Shown: positions 12,178-24,745, counted from the first letter of the stretch. The stretch: DNA of 64,000 nucleotides from Stereocaulon alpinum (GCA_018257865.1 JAEUBA010000009.1:496001-560000); one strand, 5' to 3'. Numbers and translations are program-made. The notes: generated by a model not told the origin, from the sequence alone.

Positions 12178-12525
12178 CTATGTCAACAAACAATCAGGCG
12201 GAACCTCAATGTCAAGACTCATCTCGGAACGTTGTACGACGTATAAAGGCACCTCGTCTTGGCAAGCCTTGAATGTCGCTACTGTCATGTAGCCCCTTCG
12301 GTAGCTAGTGAAAGGCCAGTGTGCAGTATTCTCATAGGGAACATGAACGATCTGAGCTCCTGAATCCCGTAAACCCTCGCAGACGCAGAGGACCTTCGCC
12401 ACAACGCTTCGGATGGTCTGTAGTGATAGCTTCACCGCCTTACGGGATACAAGTGCATTGAATTGCTCGACCTCACGATTTTCATGATCGAGCAACAACG
12501 ACAAATTTATGCATATGAGAGGCAA
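12178..12525 (-). CDS. possible hypothetical coding exon
   Basis: A 115-codon open frame with balanced amino-acid composition (LLDHENREVEQFNALVSRK, VPYENTAHWPFTSYRRGY) and a stop at its 3' end. It opens at a TTG, not an ATG, so if real it is the last exon of a longer minus-strand gene whose upstream exons (12.55-13.05 kb) I could not assemble. No domain was recognised, and it may be a chance frame. Confidence 0.28.
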   Translation of the reverse strand: MPLICINLSLLLDHENREVEQFNALVSRKAVKLSLQTIRSVVAKVLCVCEGLRDSGAQIVHVPYENTAHWPFTSYRRGYMTVATFKACQDEVPLYVVQRSEMSLDIEVPPDCLLT

Positions 12526-13179
12526 GACACGGCAACGTTAACATTAGACAATCCAGAAACAGACCTATCAACGGTCTTTAGCCTACCACTGAATGTTGTG
12601 GCCTTCATGATACTCGAGAAAGCAGAAGAAATAGAGATCTCCCTTCAGAGGAGCCGTTACCATCGTAAACGTATACCATTTTGGCTCTGAGCCGAAGGGA
12701 AGCAGTCGTTTGAGTGAATGTGAAAGTAAAACAGCAGGCTACTGCCAAAGAGCTTGAGAATCCACAAAGGTTGTTTGCTCACAATGATTTGTGTGGACGG
12801 TAATTCTTGGAAGGGAGCAAAACATGAAAGACCCTTTCTTGTCTAGGAATCAATCTGCATACTCGTACAATGGTATCAAGGCTTGAGTCAATGAGAACAA
12901 TGTTATGCCCGTAGAGATAAAATGTGATGCTTGTAGGGTATGGCATTGCTCCATGGCAATCGAAGGAAAGGGGCTACCGGAAGTAGAGCCGTCGATCGTC
13001 CCGAGGCTGTGTGGGGAAGTCGGTCTTCCCCGCATTCATAGGCACAACATCAGGGCATAAGCCCTTTTTGGTAGTAGTATTTTGACGTCCAACTCGTAGA
13101 GCTGCTGTATACTATGTTAAGGATAGCTTCAAGTGATTGATTGATGTATTTAGTACGTCGTAGGTGAAGAACAAGCACA
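12526..13179. other. intergenic / promoter side of the Fe-ADH gene
   Basis: About 650 bp upstream of the transhydrogenase gene. No RNA gene or repeat was seen; it may contain unassembled upstream exons of the weak minus-strand candidate. Confidence 0.4.
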
Positions 13180-14715
13180 ATGGGACTCAACGTCCGTCTC
13201 GCCCCCACAGCCGCCTACCGCGCTCTTAATCTCCTTCGCACAGTCCAATACACACATCCACCAGCTTGTCCCTGCCATTCGAGTCCAGGTCATCACCATC
13301 CTACCACTTCGATACTCAACCATGCCAAAAGATCACTCGCCACACCTGTGGACACTTCAAGACAAAAGGAGTATGCATTCGAGATGGCGGCATCGAGTAT
13401 CCGCTTTGGACCGGGATGCACCAAGGAGGTCGGCATGGATTTCAAGAACATGGGCGCAAAGAGAGTGTGCGTAGTGACGGACAAGAATGTTGCAAAGCTG
13501 GATGCTATGAAGCAAGTAGTGGAGGGACTATCAAGAGAGGGCGTGGAGTTTACGGTCTTTGACAGTACAAATGTGGAGCCGAAGGATTACTCGTGAGTAC
13601 TGGCATGTGCGCCTATTTGAATGTGACAATCATGCTGAAAGTCATTCAGAATCAAGGAGGCAATCGACTTCTCAAAGAACTATGGACCAGACGCGTTCCT
13701 GGCAGTCGGGGGCGGTAGTGTCATCGATACAGCGAAGCTGATGAACCTCTACACCAACTTTCCCGATGCCGAGTTCCTTGACTTCGTCAATGCGCCTCTC
13801 GGTAAGGGTCTGCCAATCACGAAACCTCTCTCCCCACTTGTTGCAGTCCCTACGACCGCTGGCACCGGATCTGAAACGACCGGCACTGCGATTTTTGATC
13901 TCGTCGCTAAGAAAGCCAAGACCGGCATTGCCCATCGCGCTCTCAAGCCCACCATAGGCATATGTGATCCATTAAATACCCGAACAATGCCCTCCGCCGT
14001 CCACGCTTCGTCAGGTCTTGACGTTCTCTGCCACAGTCTTGAATCGTGGACCGCTATACCCTACCAAGAACGTATGCCGCGGCCGCAAAATCCAATCAAT
14101 CGCCCAGCATATCAAGGCGCCAACCCAATTTCGGACATCTTCTCCCTACAAGCTCTCAGATCTACGGTGAAATATTTGCCTCGAGCAGTCAAAGATCCAG
14201 AGGACCATGAGGCGCAATCAGAGATGCTGCTGGCGGCTACTCTGGCAGGTGTAGGCTTCGGCAATGCAGGTGTGCATCTATGCCACGGCATGAGCTATCC
14301 GATCAGCGGGCAGAATCCGGGTTACAAGCATCCTGGCTATGTCATAGACAAGCCCATCATCCCTCATGGAGTTAGCGTAGCGGTCACAGCTCCTGCAGTG
14401 TTCAAATTCACAGGACCGTCAAATCCGGAAAGGCATCTCGCTGCAGCTGAAGCGTTCGGGGTGGACATAAGTAACGTCAATAGAGACAGCGCAGGTGAAG
14501 TTCTTGCAGATGCGCTGGCTAAATTCTTGGTGGGCCTTGGGGATCAGCCAAGAGGCTTAAAAGCAATGGGGTTTAAGAATGGAGACATTGATGGTCTGAT
14601 TGAAGGGACATTACCCCAAAAGAGAGTGTTGATGCTTGCGCCCGGCTTGAGTGAAGAGGTGAACGAAGAGAGAGAGCAATTGAGAGGACTGTATGAGGCG
14701 GCGATGTCCTACTAG
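13180..14715 (+). CDS. hydroxyacid-oxoacid transhydrogenase (iron-type ADH, mitochondrial)
   Basis: Two exons, 13180-13592 and 13650-14715, with a 57 bp intron (GTGAGT...ATTCAG) encode 492 aa. The protein is an iron-containing alcohol dehydrogenase of the ADHFE1/HOT group. These couple oxidation of 4-hydroxybutyrate to reduction of 2-oxoglutarate in mitochondria. Visible motifs are the nucleotide-binding GGGSVIDTAK, the substrate/metal loop VAVPTTAGTGSETTG, and metal-ligand candidates in SSGLDVLCHSLES, GVHLCHGMSYPISG and IPHGVSVAVTAP. The first ~65 residues are basic and Ser/Pro/His-rich without acidic residues until TPVDTSR, fitting a mitochondrial presequence. Length matches the family. Close paralogues of unknown substrate exist in fungi, so the exact reaction is inferred. 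Confidence 0.9.
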
Positions 14716-15113
14716 TGGCACCCCAGACCACCAGGCGATCGGATTTGACATGTCAAGGTGTGGCAGAGAACTTCTTGTAAAAATTCGAACCTACGTACAT
14801 ACTTTGCATATTCGGCGTTGTTGGTGTCATACGTGTCGTCCTTACTATACCGTTTAATTCTCCCAGTCTTGCCCAATCCCAGGACCCCCTCGCCCCCAAC
14901 ACCAAGTCATCAAAACGAACATAGCGGAAGCGCCATGCATTTTCTAATCCTAGAGCTGTGTCGTCTGCTGCCAGCTGTCTTTCTCTCACCATGATTCCCT
15001 AGATACATTGCCAGCGCTGCCTGAGTCAGGTAAGCTGACTACCTATTCTCGATCGAGGCTTGCTTAGTACCTTCAACTAACTTAAGCTGACAACCCCTCA
15101 GACTTGTTGTTCA
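14716..15113. other. 3' flank, no gene seen
   Basis: Downstream of the Fe-ADH gene; nothing supported. Confidence 0.4.
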
Positions 15114-15995
15114 GTGCAACGTAAGACGCAATCGTCTATCCCCTTCATTTGCATATCTACATCCCGCCAAGTCCCACAAACAACGAACACCCTTTTCCCA
15201 TCTTTCATGATGTCAGCCTCCAAGTCCACAAAACCCTGGGACTCATCACGGCCCTTGCTTGAAGCACATCGTAGCAACCCAGAAACAGGTAGTACGGATA
15301 CATCACCACCAGCCTCAACTGCTAACAGCGCATTATTACACCCTCCCCTCCAACCCTCGGATCCATTTCAAGAGACCCTACCCGCGACCCCTCAGAATGA
15401 TCACTAGGCTCGCCTGAAGCAAATGATGACCACCCAGAAATAGGTAGTACAGATATACCAATGCTACCTAACCAAACGCCAGCCGTTGCATCCACCGTTA
15501 ATGCAACGTGAGTACCCTAGTCTTTCTTCGATAGTAGTGATCAATTTTGCTGATTATACGGCGGTAGGATTGGCGAGTACGGCCCTTGGACCTCAAATCA
15601 TTTCTCTCATTACGGGTGGGACTGGTGGTGCGGGTTTGTCTAGGGGCCCCAGGACGTCTAATTGGGTAAGAAAGGATGAATAATCTAGTAAATGGTTAGA
15701 TGAAGATGAGGATGAAGGTGAGGATGCTGGGTCTTTCAAGGGGAAGGGAAAGGGGAGAGAGTGAATACGATAGTAGATGGGTCGACCGAGGGGCGAGGAC
15801 AGTGGCTGGGAGATTATTGGGGTCGGTTCCAGGACTGTGCTTGGTAACGTTCCCATCCTTTGTGGTGTCAAACATGAGTTGAAAGAGTTGGAATTTTGTG
15901 GATTCAGTCCGGAGGTTTCTGGATACGGCGCTTACTGTAACGTAGGTACGAGGGCGTTGGTTCGCTATTTTGGGAGAAACGACGGTTTGGTTTAA
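15114..15995 (+). pseudogene. decayed small hypothetical gene with internal repeat
   Basis: Several + strand segments look coding but are not joined in one frame. 15114-15407 contains HRSNPETGSTDTSPPAST. A 1-nt shift at about 15404 leads to GSPEANDDHPEIGSTDIPM, a second copy of the same PE(T/I)GSTD module. Further on, one frame holds ALGPQIISLITGGTGG, DEDEDEGEDAGSF and SGWEIIGVGSRTVLGNVPIL, interrupted by stop codons. The pattern suggests a gene in decay, or a multi-exon gene whose splice sites I could not fix. The function is unknown. Confidence 0.3.
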
Positions 15996-18900
15996 ATTAA
16001 GAATTACAGATTTCAAAGGTATTTTCAGTGCATCTCATCCGTCTCTTTCAATTGCTACGTACACTCCTGGTACTATTTGAGTGCCATGTTGGTGATTCGT
16101 TCATGTCTCGCAGCTAGCCTGGGGAGCTGATGAGCGAATGTGATTTAGCACTGGCGAACCGTCTAGCTCAGTCGCGTAGATACCATGTATCTAGTCGAGG
16201 TGGTCATACCCCTTGCGTGCTACCTGTGCCACCATCTAGTCTTTGGTACAAATTTGGAGAATATAACAAGATTGTCTTCTCCAGGATTACTTGCGTATGG
16301 CGTCTCGCTCGTTTCGCTCACTCGCCTCTATGGCACGACGACCGCCGATGTCAACTCTCCAGTGTCCAAATCTCTCACCAATATGGCACACTTCACCGAT
16401 TTCTTGTCTCGCCACCAGATCGATCGCTGCCTCCGAGTCAGTAGCTCTATATTGGGGTTTCGGCGGCAGCAGCACTGGGTGCAGGAACATGAACGCCCGC
16501 GCAGAAGCTGCTGAGTCTCAAGCGAAGGACGGCACCAATGGTTTGACAAACCACAAGGCTAGCGGCATCGTTTCGAGAGCTCGCCAAGCTCGGATGTGAC
16601 ACTCTTATCTGTGTTCCAGGCGAACCTCAGGGGCAACGTATGTCAATCCCAAAGGCGTCCAGAAAGATATTAGGTTCAGCATCATGTACTTCGCTGAAGC
16701 ATATTTGGAGGTCCATGACACAAACGTCTACGGTGTCTGTATGGCGACCAAAGACGCATTACCTGAAGAAGAGCTAGCTGGGACTCTGTGGCTTATTTTT
16801 AAACATTGGGACCAGCGAGGGAAACTTGTCCAACCTAGTATAGCGGTTAGCTAGTGGAGTACAGAGATGTCAATCAGTTATTGGAGGTGTCCAAAGGAGA
16901 AATCTAGAGGGAATGGCTCGATGATAGGGAGGACGTCTGAGAAACGCGTCGTCGACGCATGGCCGATATATTAGGATGATGAGAAGAAACCCAGTCTAAG
17001 CGGTGTTCAGCGCTATTGATTTAAGCCATGCAGCATCAGCGCAGTGCAAATACGGGAGAGATGGACGGCCACATAGGTGGTTTTCTTGCTGAGATTTGAG
17101 GTCAATCAGCGCTACCTACTAATCCTCGCCACCAGCAGTCCCAAATACGGCTAGTTTTTCTTGGTAGTGTGCTGCAAAGACTCACCACGCAGGATTCATC
17201 ACATATATGGAAGCCAAGCTTCTCATTCGCTACCCCATTGTACGAACACCAATCATGGTGCATCTCCGGGAAGAGAAACCTGTGCCATCAATTTTCAGCT
17301 TGATAATGCTTCCATGATTACCATAGGAGGCCCATGGGCGATAATCTTGTTGCACCAACATAATCTCACTCATCTCCCCTTCCGTGTCTGTTCCTCCTGC
17401 ATCGACAGGAGTTTGGCTCCTCGTGACGCCGCGCGTCAGTTGCGCAGCGAGAACGGCCGCATTCGTTGGTCTTGGCTGTTACGTGCATGCCATGATGCGT
17501 GCCTATCATGGCTTGATGCGTTATTGGAGCCTATGTTGACGAATCGGCGCATTTTGCGTAGTGGAGACAAAGCGTCAAGCAACAGGAAGCCCTAGCAAAC
17601 CACTATTGAACGCAATGCCTGACAGCATCGCTTGGACACCACCGATTGCCCTCCACCAAGTGGAATGTGGTGATATTCAAGGCCAAGGAATTCTCGTTGC
17701 ATTAGCGCATCTTACGTCATGGATGGGTTGAACACTTGGCGGGAAACACACACCGAACTTAATGATCAACACGTTGCCAATCTGAGAAACGAGTCGGGGG
17801 CGACGGATATCAGACTGCGCCCGCAGCCATGCACGAGGTGGTGACATGCTGGAGCTTGGATACAAACATGCATGAAAGAGGTGAGGACTGACGTCTCAGA
17901 CAATCTGTTCTACATACAGGGGCTGTTGAAGCTACAACAGCCAGTGAAACTTTGCACTCATTCAGAGCCTGAACGCTTGGGAAGACACATTGTCTTACCA
18001 GATCCTAGCGGTAGGCTATCCGCTTTCATCTCAACCTCGACACGGCTCGAACATCCGTCGCACCCTGTCAATGATCAAGGGCTGGGGATGGACAGCTCTA
18101 TACGAGCCAAGGGAGAACGCATTAGCATATTGTAGATGCATAGATGCTGTTCTTGATTGCGCCTGCTTGAAGGGATCAAGATATCCATAGGACTACAAGC
18201 GCACCTCTATAATTGTGCACAACATGAAGCCCATGTAAAATATTCCGCAGTTTCGCTGGGCAAAGACGCTCACTGCAAGATATATGCCATTTCAAATCAC
18301 ATATTATCAATCAATGAGATGGAGCTATGGTGCGCGGCTCACCATCTACGACCTACAGATGCCGTTTTCCCTGTAGGGTTATTCTCTCTACATTTCCATA
18401 TTAGGAAAAAGCAAGGCTGGGGCTTGGCGCTGACAGCAATACGAGATTTGACAGCACATCTTACATCCCAGATCACCAGACCGCGGTACACTGCGGTCAG
18501 CTCGGAAAAAGTTACCGCACTACTAGGTGAGCTTCAGTAATGCGGGGATTGCGGAACGTTGGGGAAGTACGAGGGATTGGTTATGTTACGGCACTGCTGA
18601 ATGATCTCACCCTTCACCCCATCCTTCACCCCACTGGCCGGTCTGCGCGGAGACCAGATCTTATGCAATCTTACGCTGATCTTAGGTCCCTGTGAGCCTA
18701 TCCCGCTCTGCTTTGAGAACGTGTTGCTACCTTGAAGAATGCTCTCTTTGGAGCAAGTTCGGACCCACCGGAATGGATCACGGATAGCAAGCGATGTATG
18801 CTCCATAAACACGACTTTCTTTCCGCACGTGGAGGCGCATGCCAATCGATCACCCCGCTAGAGGGTGCCACCTTCAACTGTCATTCGCGGTTCAAGGCCT

Positions 18901-19262
18901 CTCGTTCTTGTTTCCTATTCTTGGCAAATGGTGGGATATAGAATCATTGCGTTGCGCTATTTACAGAATCATCAGCATCCTGCCTTGGGGCTCTGAGAAG
19001 GCTGTGGAAATCCATCCGTGAAAGCGTCCAATGGTGGCTCGAACTTTCCTTGGATCCGTGATGCTCAGCCTCACTCCCCGCAATCCTTCGCTTAAAGTCA
19101 CGTGGTCTGCAAAGCGATGATTAGTTATATCTGCGTGGCGCATCGTAGTCACGATTCTGCTTGGCGCAAATCTCACTTTCTAGGCCGAAGAGACATTACG
19201 AAGTCGTCTACAAAGCTGGAGGCGGTGTAAGCGAAGCGCGAGATCTCACCGTCCCTCAAGGC
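15996..19262. other. gene-poor, decayed stretch
   Basis: About 3.3 kb without a supportable gene. At 16620-16854 (+) an open segment with normal composition (GATYVNPKGVQKDIRFSIMY, ending in TAG) looks like an orphan exon. Upstream frames at 16130-16600 do not splice to it convincingly. Frames at 17161-17595 and 18157-18540 show no features. Confidence 0.4.
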
Positions 19263-19270
19263 TATATAAA
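19263..19270 (+). promoter_or_regulatory. TATA box of the small secreted protein gene
   Basis: TATATAAA lies about 165 bp before the start codon at 19434. It is followed by a C/T-rich leader (CTTCATCTCATACG…), typical of highly expressed fungal secreted-protein genes. Read from the sequence; no transcript data. Confidence 0.5.
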
Positions 19271-19433
19271 GGGTGCTTCCATGCCACCTAAGTTCATCTT
19301 CATCTCATACGCATCGCCTTCTCTATTCAAAAAGACAACTCGAAAACACAGCAAAGAATCTTCTTTCACTATTACTACTTCCTTACAAAGATCAAGCCCA
19401 TTCCAATTCTATACAGACGTTCAAAAATCCATC

Positions 19434-19849
19434 ATGCAGACCTTCACCATCGCCGCTGCCATTGCCTTCCTGGCCACCTCAGTATACGGCGCTCCCGCAT
19501 CGTCCAAAGCTGAAGCCCGCCAATTCCAAGCCCAGATCACCTTCAATGGCGCTGACCCCGCGGCATACTTCACCCAGTCTGTCCCTACCGACGGCAGCAC
19601 CTTCACCATATGTACGTTCTCGCGAGTCCTCTTCATTGTCCCTTCATGTCAACTTATACGCTTGGATTGGAGAGGATACTGACTGCCAACGCAGATAACC
19701 CTTTGAGCGTGACCTCAATTACTTCTGCAGGTGGCGCAACCTGCAGCTTTTTCGGTATTGATGGCAGCCAGACAGTTGTCGTTGGCGCGCAAACAGTCCC
19801 TGTTGGACCACCTCAGACCCAGGTCTCTGGATCTTGCCGTGCGTTTTAA
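19434..19849 (+). CDS. small secreted protein (110 aa, effector-like)
   Basis: Two exons, 19434-19611 and 19695-19849, with an 83 bp intron (GTACGT...ACGCAG). The product begins with a clear signal peptide (MQTFTIAAAIAFLATSVYG, cleavage before APAS). A short Ala/Ser/Lys pro-like segment ending EAR-QFQAQ follows. The mature domain reads ITFNGADPAAYFTQSV, then VTSITSAGGATCSFFG, GSQTVVVGAQTVPVGPPQ and a C-terminal SGSCRAF. Only two cysteines remain in the mature part, allowing one disulfide. Similar short secreted beta-rich proteins are common in Dothideomycetes and of unknown function. An effector role is possible but unproven. Confidence 0.85.
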
Positions 19850-22234
19850 ACGAGGAGACTTGGAGATCGATCAGAATGGAAGTCGTGGAAAGTGATGCGG
19901 ACGACGGATTGAGATGGAAATCCAAGGGTTACTGCTTGGGCTGGAACGGTATTGATTTATGAGTAAATGACTCTATGACTCTCCTTAATGTCAATAGCCT
20001 TAATGCATGCGCTTTACTCATCCATTAGCCTGTGAACGGTAGATACTCTAAGCAAAGGAACATTTGATCATCGTGGGAAAGGTCAGATCTGTGACTTCCT
20101 GTGAGACAAACGCATGCCAGAGTTGCAGGGTAAAAAACAAGATGAATTCTCGGCATTGTGCACTACCTGTCTCTGAAACACCCTGCTATAAAATGCTGTG
20201 ATATTGTCTCTCGTTCACTATTGTCAGACCTCATATGATCAAATTCTGTCTTCCACTCACTGGCCCTTGTCTAGTCATCAATCGAAGACAATCTTGAAGG
20301 GCTAAGGTACACGATTGAAGCCAATTAGTCGTCTTTCTCAAGCTTCGACGTCTTACGTACAGCCCGTACTGCTGGACTGGAAGGCAAGAACGGCATTGCG
20401 AATGCTAGCTCTTTCTTCCATTTCTTTGATTAGAAGCTGCAGATGATGGTGGCGAAAGATCTCGTATTGCTGATGGAGTTATTTCTGGCCCCATGATTAT
20501 GGGATGATTTTTAAGCAGTCTGACAACGGCGAAGCGGATGTACTATAAGGACGGTGCTACTACTTCTCGGCATGATCTCGAGAGCTTCAACATCCCTGGC
20601 AGACGATCGGGAAGACCCTTGATAGTTGGTGGAAGGTCGACGCTTCGCTTCTTATAGCGGATATCACGACTCATGTAATCAGTCAGACTTTCTCCTGGCC
20701 AGAGATGACACGACTCCATTTTATTGTCGTAAGCAGATGCGTTGTATTCCGTGTTGTATTGTGGAGCAATACCAAGCCAATAACGATACTCCTCCTATAA
20801 CGGAATGGATAATCTTCACCTTGACTATCCACTTTGACCTTCCTCTTTGGATTCACCTTAAGCGACAGGTACGATTGCAGACCTGTAGCCACCGGGATAT
20901 ATTAAAGAGCAGTGGTGCAGGTACCATCGATAGCCCTTGATTAGCGAGCCGCACTGCTTGGACTTGAAGTCTCAACTTGTCCAGCAAGGACCAGGCATTA
21001 CAAAATCGCCATGGGTCCTGAGAAGGATATACACACGCAAGACTTCGAAAGGTTTCTCCCATACTTCTTCGCCTCATACACGGTACTGTAGTATGAGCTT
21101 TTCACCCCTAAGAAAGGGATCTCCAGCGGCGCTTTAGGCGCCGCTATCTGCTACCCGCCCCCTAAACGTAAAGTCGCGCTACTTGTCCGCTTCTCCCTCA
21201 TCAATTGACACTCAACTAGAATGAACCCTCTGGACCTGCAAGGTTGGGGCTTGCACGAGCGTCGACCTCATGGTATCTCTCAGCTTTCCCACGCATCGAC
21301 GGCACATAATCCGCAAGCCTGAGCGAAGACATACGCTCTATTTCCTACAGTCCCGATTATCCCAGCCCGTCTAGGCCTAGCCATGCTGGCGAAGTTCGCA
21401 ATGGTCCATGGCAGCGGCTAGAAGCCGCTCCACTATGGTACGTAAATTCTGACGAGGTAGCTAAATGGACATGATGCAGCGTTACTGCATCTCACCCTCT
21501 GAGGGTCGTCTTAGAGCAGTCATCGACGAGAAACCGCCAACATTCGGACGGCAGACGCCATTTGGATTCAGCGTGCTCCCAGCATCATACTCATGCCCTT
21601 GGTGCATCGAGGAAACGAATGCCTTTGGACAAGGCAGGCTTCATCGTCCGTCAGAAAGACAAAGCTGGTTTGCTGGTAGATAAGTGGTCATCCATTATCT
21701 GGCAGGAACGGCTTCGCTTAACCTTCCTGCAATATCAGGCGGGTGAACTAGCGGGAGTCATGGTGGAGGATGCATTGGCCGCGAAATCATTGATGTCGAC
21801 TCGAAATTGGAGAGGTGTTTGCTGTGAAGCTTCGGTAAGATGATCACAAGAGGAGGCAATATACAAGTGGAATGTGGTACGGACTAGCGAGGAATTAGCT
21901 ACCTGGAAGTGCAAATATTGTGAGCCATTTACTAAAGTCACAATATCACAACGACACCATTTACCCTAAAATCCATGGCCTTTCTGCAGACCTGTTCATC
22001 TCACATCGCCTGGGCCTCACAACCGGTACCAGTCTCCGAAGATCATGCCGCCTTGAGGTGCTTATGCAGGGATATTGAAAAATCACACTTGAATGCCTAA
22101 TTGCCAATCCGCATGGGAAGCAATTGCTCGACAATGCCTGCGGTCGGTTACTACCATCGAAACACTGTGTCTTCGTTCACCACTACTAAGTAGTTCCGGC
22201 GCGTTGCTAGTTTGCTCGAGGATTGCTTTACATT
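19850..22234. other. gene-poor stretch before the array
   Basis: About 2.4 kb. Short overlapping frames occur (for example 21465-21843 +) but none carries a recognisable domain or start context. It contains one perfect GC hairpin at 21125-21145. Confidence 0.4.
21125..21145. repeat. perfect 8-bp GC hairpin
   Basis: AGCGGCGC, a 5-nt loop (TTTAG), then GCGCCGCT. No U-tract follows and no gene ends here, so a terminator role is not indicated. It could be a fragment of a repeat end. Confidence 0.6.
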
Positions 22235-23040
22235 CTACTGTCCCTTGATCTTCTTGGACGTGGCAATTACGCAAAGACTCAGCAGCCTATTTGTGGATTC
22301 CTGGGATAGCTTTCCCTCATGAGCGACCTTGAGACCATAACGACGGGATACTGGATGGGCAAAACGCACTGCGCTCATTGTCCTGTAGGTACAGATCGGC
22401 TGATCGAGGTGAACTTCCGCACTAAGGTGCTTGAACCCTTCAAGTCTTTTGAAGTGGATGCTCAGGAGGTATGTTTCTAGAATTTTGGCGTTTGTCGTGC
22501 ACGTAAAGATACCATCTGCTTTATTGCCCGCAAGACCTTTACCATTGTGAGTACTGATTAATAATGGAGTCAGCAAAGATTACAAGATCTCGACGACGTA
22601 TACGCGGAATGAAGGCTCACTCACTACAGAGGCGCCGCCAGATAGTGCTTGTCAAAGAGAGCAACCACGACGAAGTTGCGGACCTTGGTATAGATATGTC
22701 CATCTTTCTACCGTGACACACATTGGTCTGCCTCGCTCACGTTCGTTCGGTCTGAAATGAAAGACTGTCCTGATAAGGTTGATAGGTCTGTGGCTGTTGA
22801 GCCGTCACGACCATCTTCTTCGTGTAGAGGGGCGCGAATTATCATTCCAGGTCTAAGGGTGCGGTCGTCCATCACTTTTTTCTCCATATCAAGCCAAGGA
22901 AGATAGCTTCCGGTTTGCACTGATGGTTGTGCATACCTCGAGCTTGGTGCGGATCCATTCCTGCTAGGGCTACTACTGTTACCACCACCCGCAGTTCCGT
23001 CCCAAACATACCGGCCTGCGGCAGATTGTGGAACTGGCAT
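22235..23040 (-). pseudogene. DUF6590-like gene, array copy M1 (in-frame TAG)
   Basis: The first of four minus-strand paralogues. Exons are 22625-23040 and 22235-22553, with a 71 bp intron (GTGAGT...AATCAG) splitting a TA|T Tyr codon. The full-length equivalent is 244 residues. Landmarks shared with the other copies are GMIIRAPLHEED, IYTKVRNFVVVALFDKHYLA, YTHNGKGLAG, RTMSAVRFAHPVSRRYGL and HEGKLSQESTNRLL. A TAG at 22708-22710 sits in frame between the HEED block and the VVVALF strand, so the product is truncated or the gene is dead. The block order resembles DUF6590, a fungal domain of unknown function. Its 5' end faces pseudogene P1. Confidence 0.65.
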
Positions 23041-23263
23041 TCTTGTCCAGAGACGAAGATATAGTGGAGAATCAAAGTGTTATTTTGTCCGATCTCTGTG
23101 CAGGCTTGATGTTGACGAATTCCAATAGTGCCTGACCACAGTAAGGAAACAGCAGAGTTCCGCAATGTACGAGTGTGAGCCGACATGGGATTTTGTTAAA
23201 ATATGAACAGTCTTTGAGGGCAATGACTGCTCGTATGGTTGCCATCATTCCAAGTATGGTCCC

Positions 23264-24383
23264 TTGTCTTCAGCATCAGTTTCATCAACTCGGCCTTATA
23301 GGTACAAACGCTACGCTGTCGAAAGAAAACAACAGAAATCGAGGAGTTCAATCTCGGAAGAGATAGACATCAAAGAAAGGCTTGAAGAAGCCGAAATACG
23401 TCTCCAAGAGGCCGAGGATCCGAAAGAGACAGGCCAAGTACGGAACGAGATCAAGGCATAAAAAAAAAAGCTCTCCGCAGCCCAGACTATGTAGCAAAAG
23501 TACACTCATGAGTTGGACCCGCTCAAAGATGATCTCGATTTTAGTCGACAGAGGTCAGAAGAATTCCTTGAAAATGTTTTCGAGCAAACGGGCCTGCTGG
23601 ATCCCTTGCCTTCAGATGCGGAATATAGTGAAGAAGAACCAATACGCTCAGAGCAAGTCTCAAAAGCTCCCAGCGATGATGGAAGTGTGGAGCCTGGTTC
23701 AGAAGAACTACTTCGACGTACCGCTATGGACGAGCTATATCAGAGGCTTGCGGCTCTCAGAGGAGCTGAAGCTAGGTTCCACAGCCGACATGGAGATTAC
23801 GAACGCGAGCTAGCAAACTACGACCAGCTCAAGCTCGAGGGCAATGTGAGCTATACCCGGACCGACTTCGACTGCCTTCAAGTTAATCACATATCACGTC
23901 TGACCAGAGAACTAACAAAGGCGGAGATATGACACAAGGAAGCGAAGATAAGAGCAAGGAACATGGGAGATGCAGGAACCCTTGTACTATCAGACCTCGG
24001 ATTTTGGAGACATGAAATATGACGGATACCGAGAAAGCCAGGAAGCTGATCCCATGCAAGAAATAGACAGGCGTCGGGTCGAGAGATGGAGGTCTGATGT
24101 CATCGACAGCCGAACACTATGTAGTCGGAGATGTAGACCCGGCACCGGCTACGGCAGATCAGACATTGTACCAAATTCGCAGCCAAACAGCGGTGATAAT
24201 TGGGAAGCAAAGACAATTGGTCTTGCCGATAGTAGCAGTGTTATTGACACTGAGCATTATTGCGGAAAGATCAAAGGCTGGAACCAGCATTGTAGTGAGC
24301 TCAGAGAGCGACTGCGTTTGACACCAGCTCAAGACTTATCAGCGCCAGAGACGCAGTCGCCTTACCGCAGGCGCTCATATTAG
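23264..24383 (+). pseudogene. coiled-coil family gene, array copy P1 (multiply broken)
   Basis: A degraded member of the plus-strand family. One frame runs from 23264 with stops at 23459-23461 (beside a 10-A run), 23492-23494 and 23930-23932. A frameshift at about 23960-23990 moves the C-terminal module to the next frame, which ends at 24383. Recognisable pieces are the coiled coil (EEIDIKERLEEAEIRLQEAE), SEELLRRTAMDELYQRLAAL, YTRTDFDCLQ and IDRRRVERW. The end module reads DNWEAKTIGLADSSSV…YCGKIKGWNQHCSELRERL. The N-terminal LALL-EM block of intact copies is missing. It is non-functional as read. Confidence 0.75.
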
Positions 24384-24745
24384 TCGAACCCATATTGTGT
24401 TCCTCAAGATGATTGTATTTCGAGTATGCTGCGAACACTATTGACCAACAATGTGAAACATATTCAATCGAGACCCATTGGGTTCGGAAGAGACCATACA
24501 ATTAGGAAAGCCATCGGGTATAGCAAGATGTTGCAGCCTTGAGACGACTCTGTGTCATTACTAAGGCTATAATGGCGCTCATATGACTATGCAAGGAGGA
24601 TCACAAATTGAAAGCAGAACTTCGTATCCTGGAACTCAAGTCATAAGGGAATTGTTTCCGACATATAACACCAAGTTTAGCTCCCTTGGTCACTGCATTG
24701 CTCGGGCTCGCCCTGATTGGGTCTTGTGACAGAGTCTAATCTGGT

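Noticed and set aside
17161..17595. 144-codon + frame
   Set aside because: No recognisable feature; the neighbouring sequence is equally open by chance.
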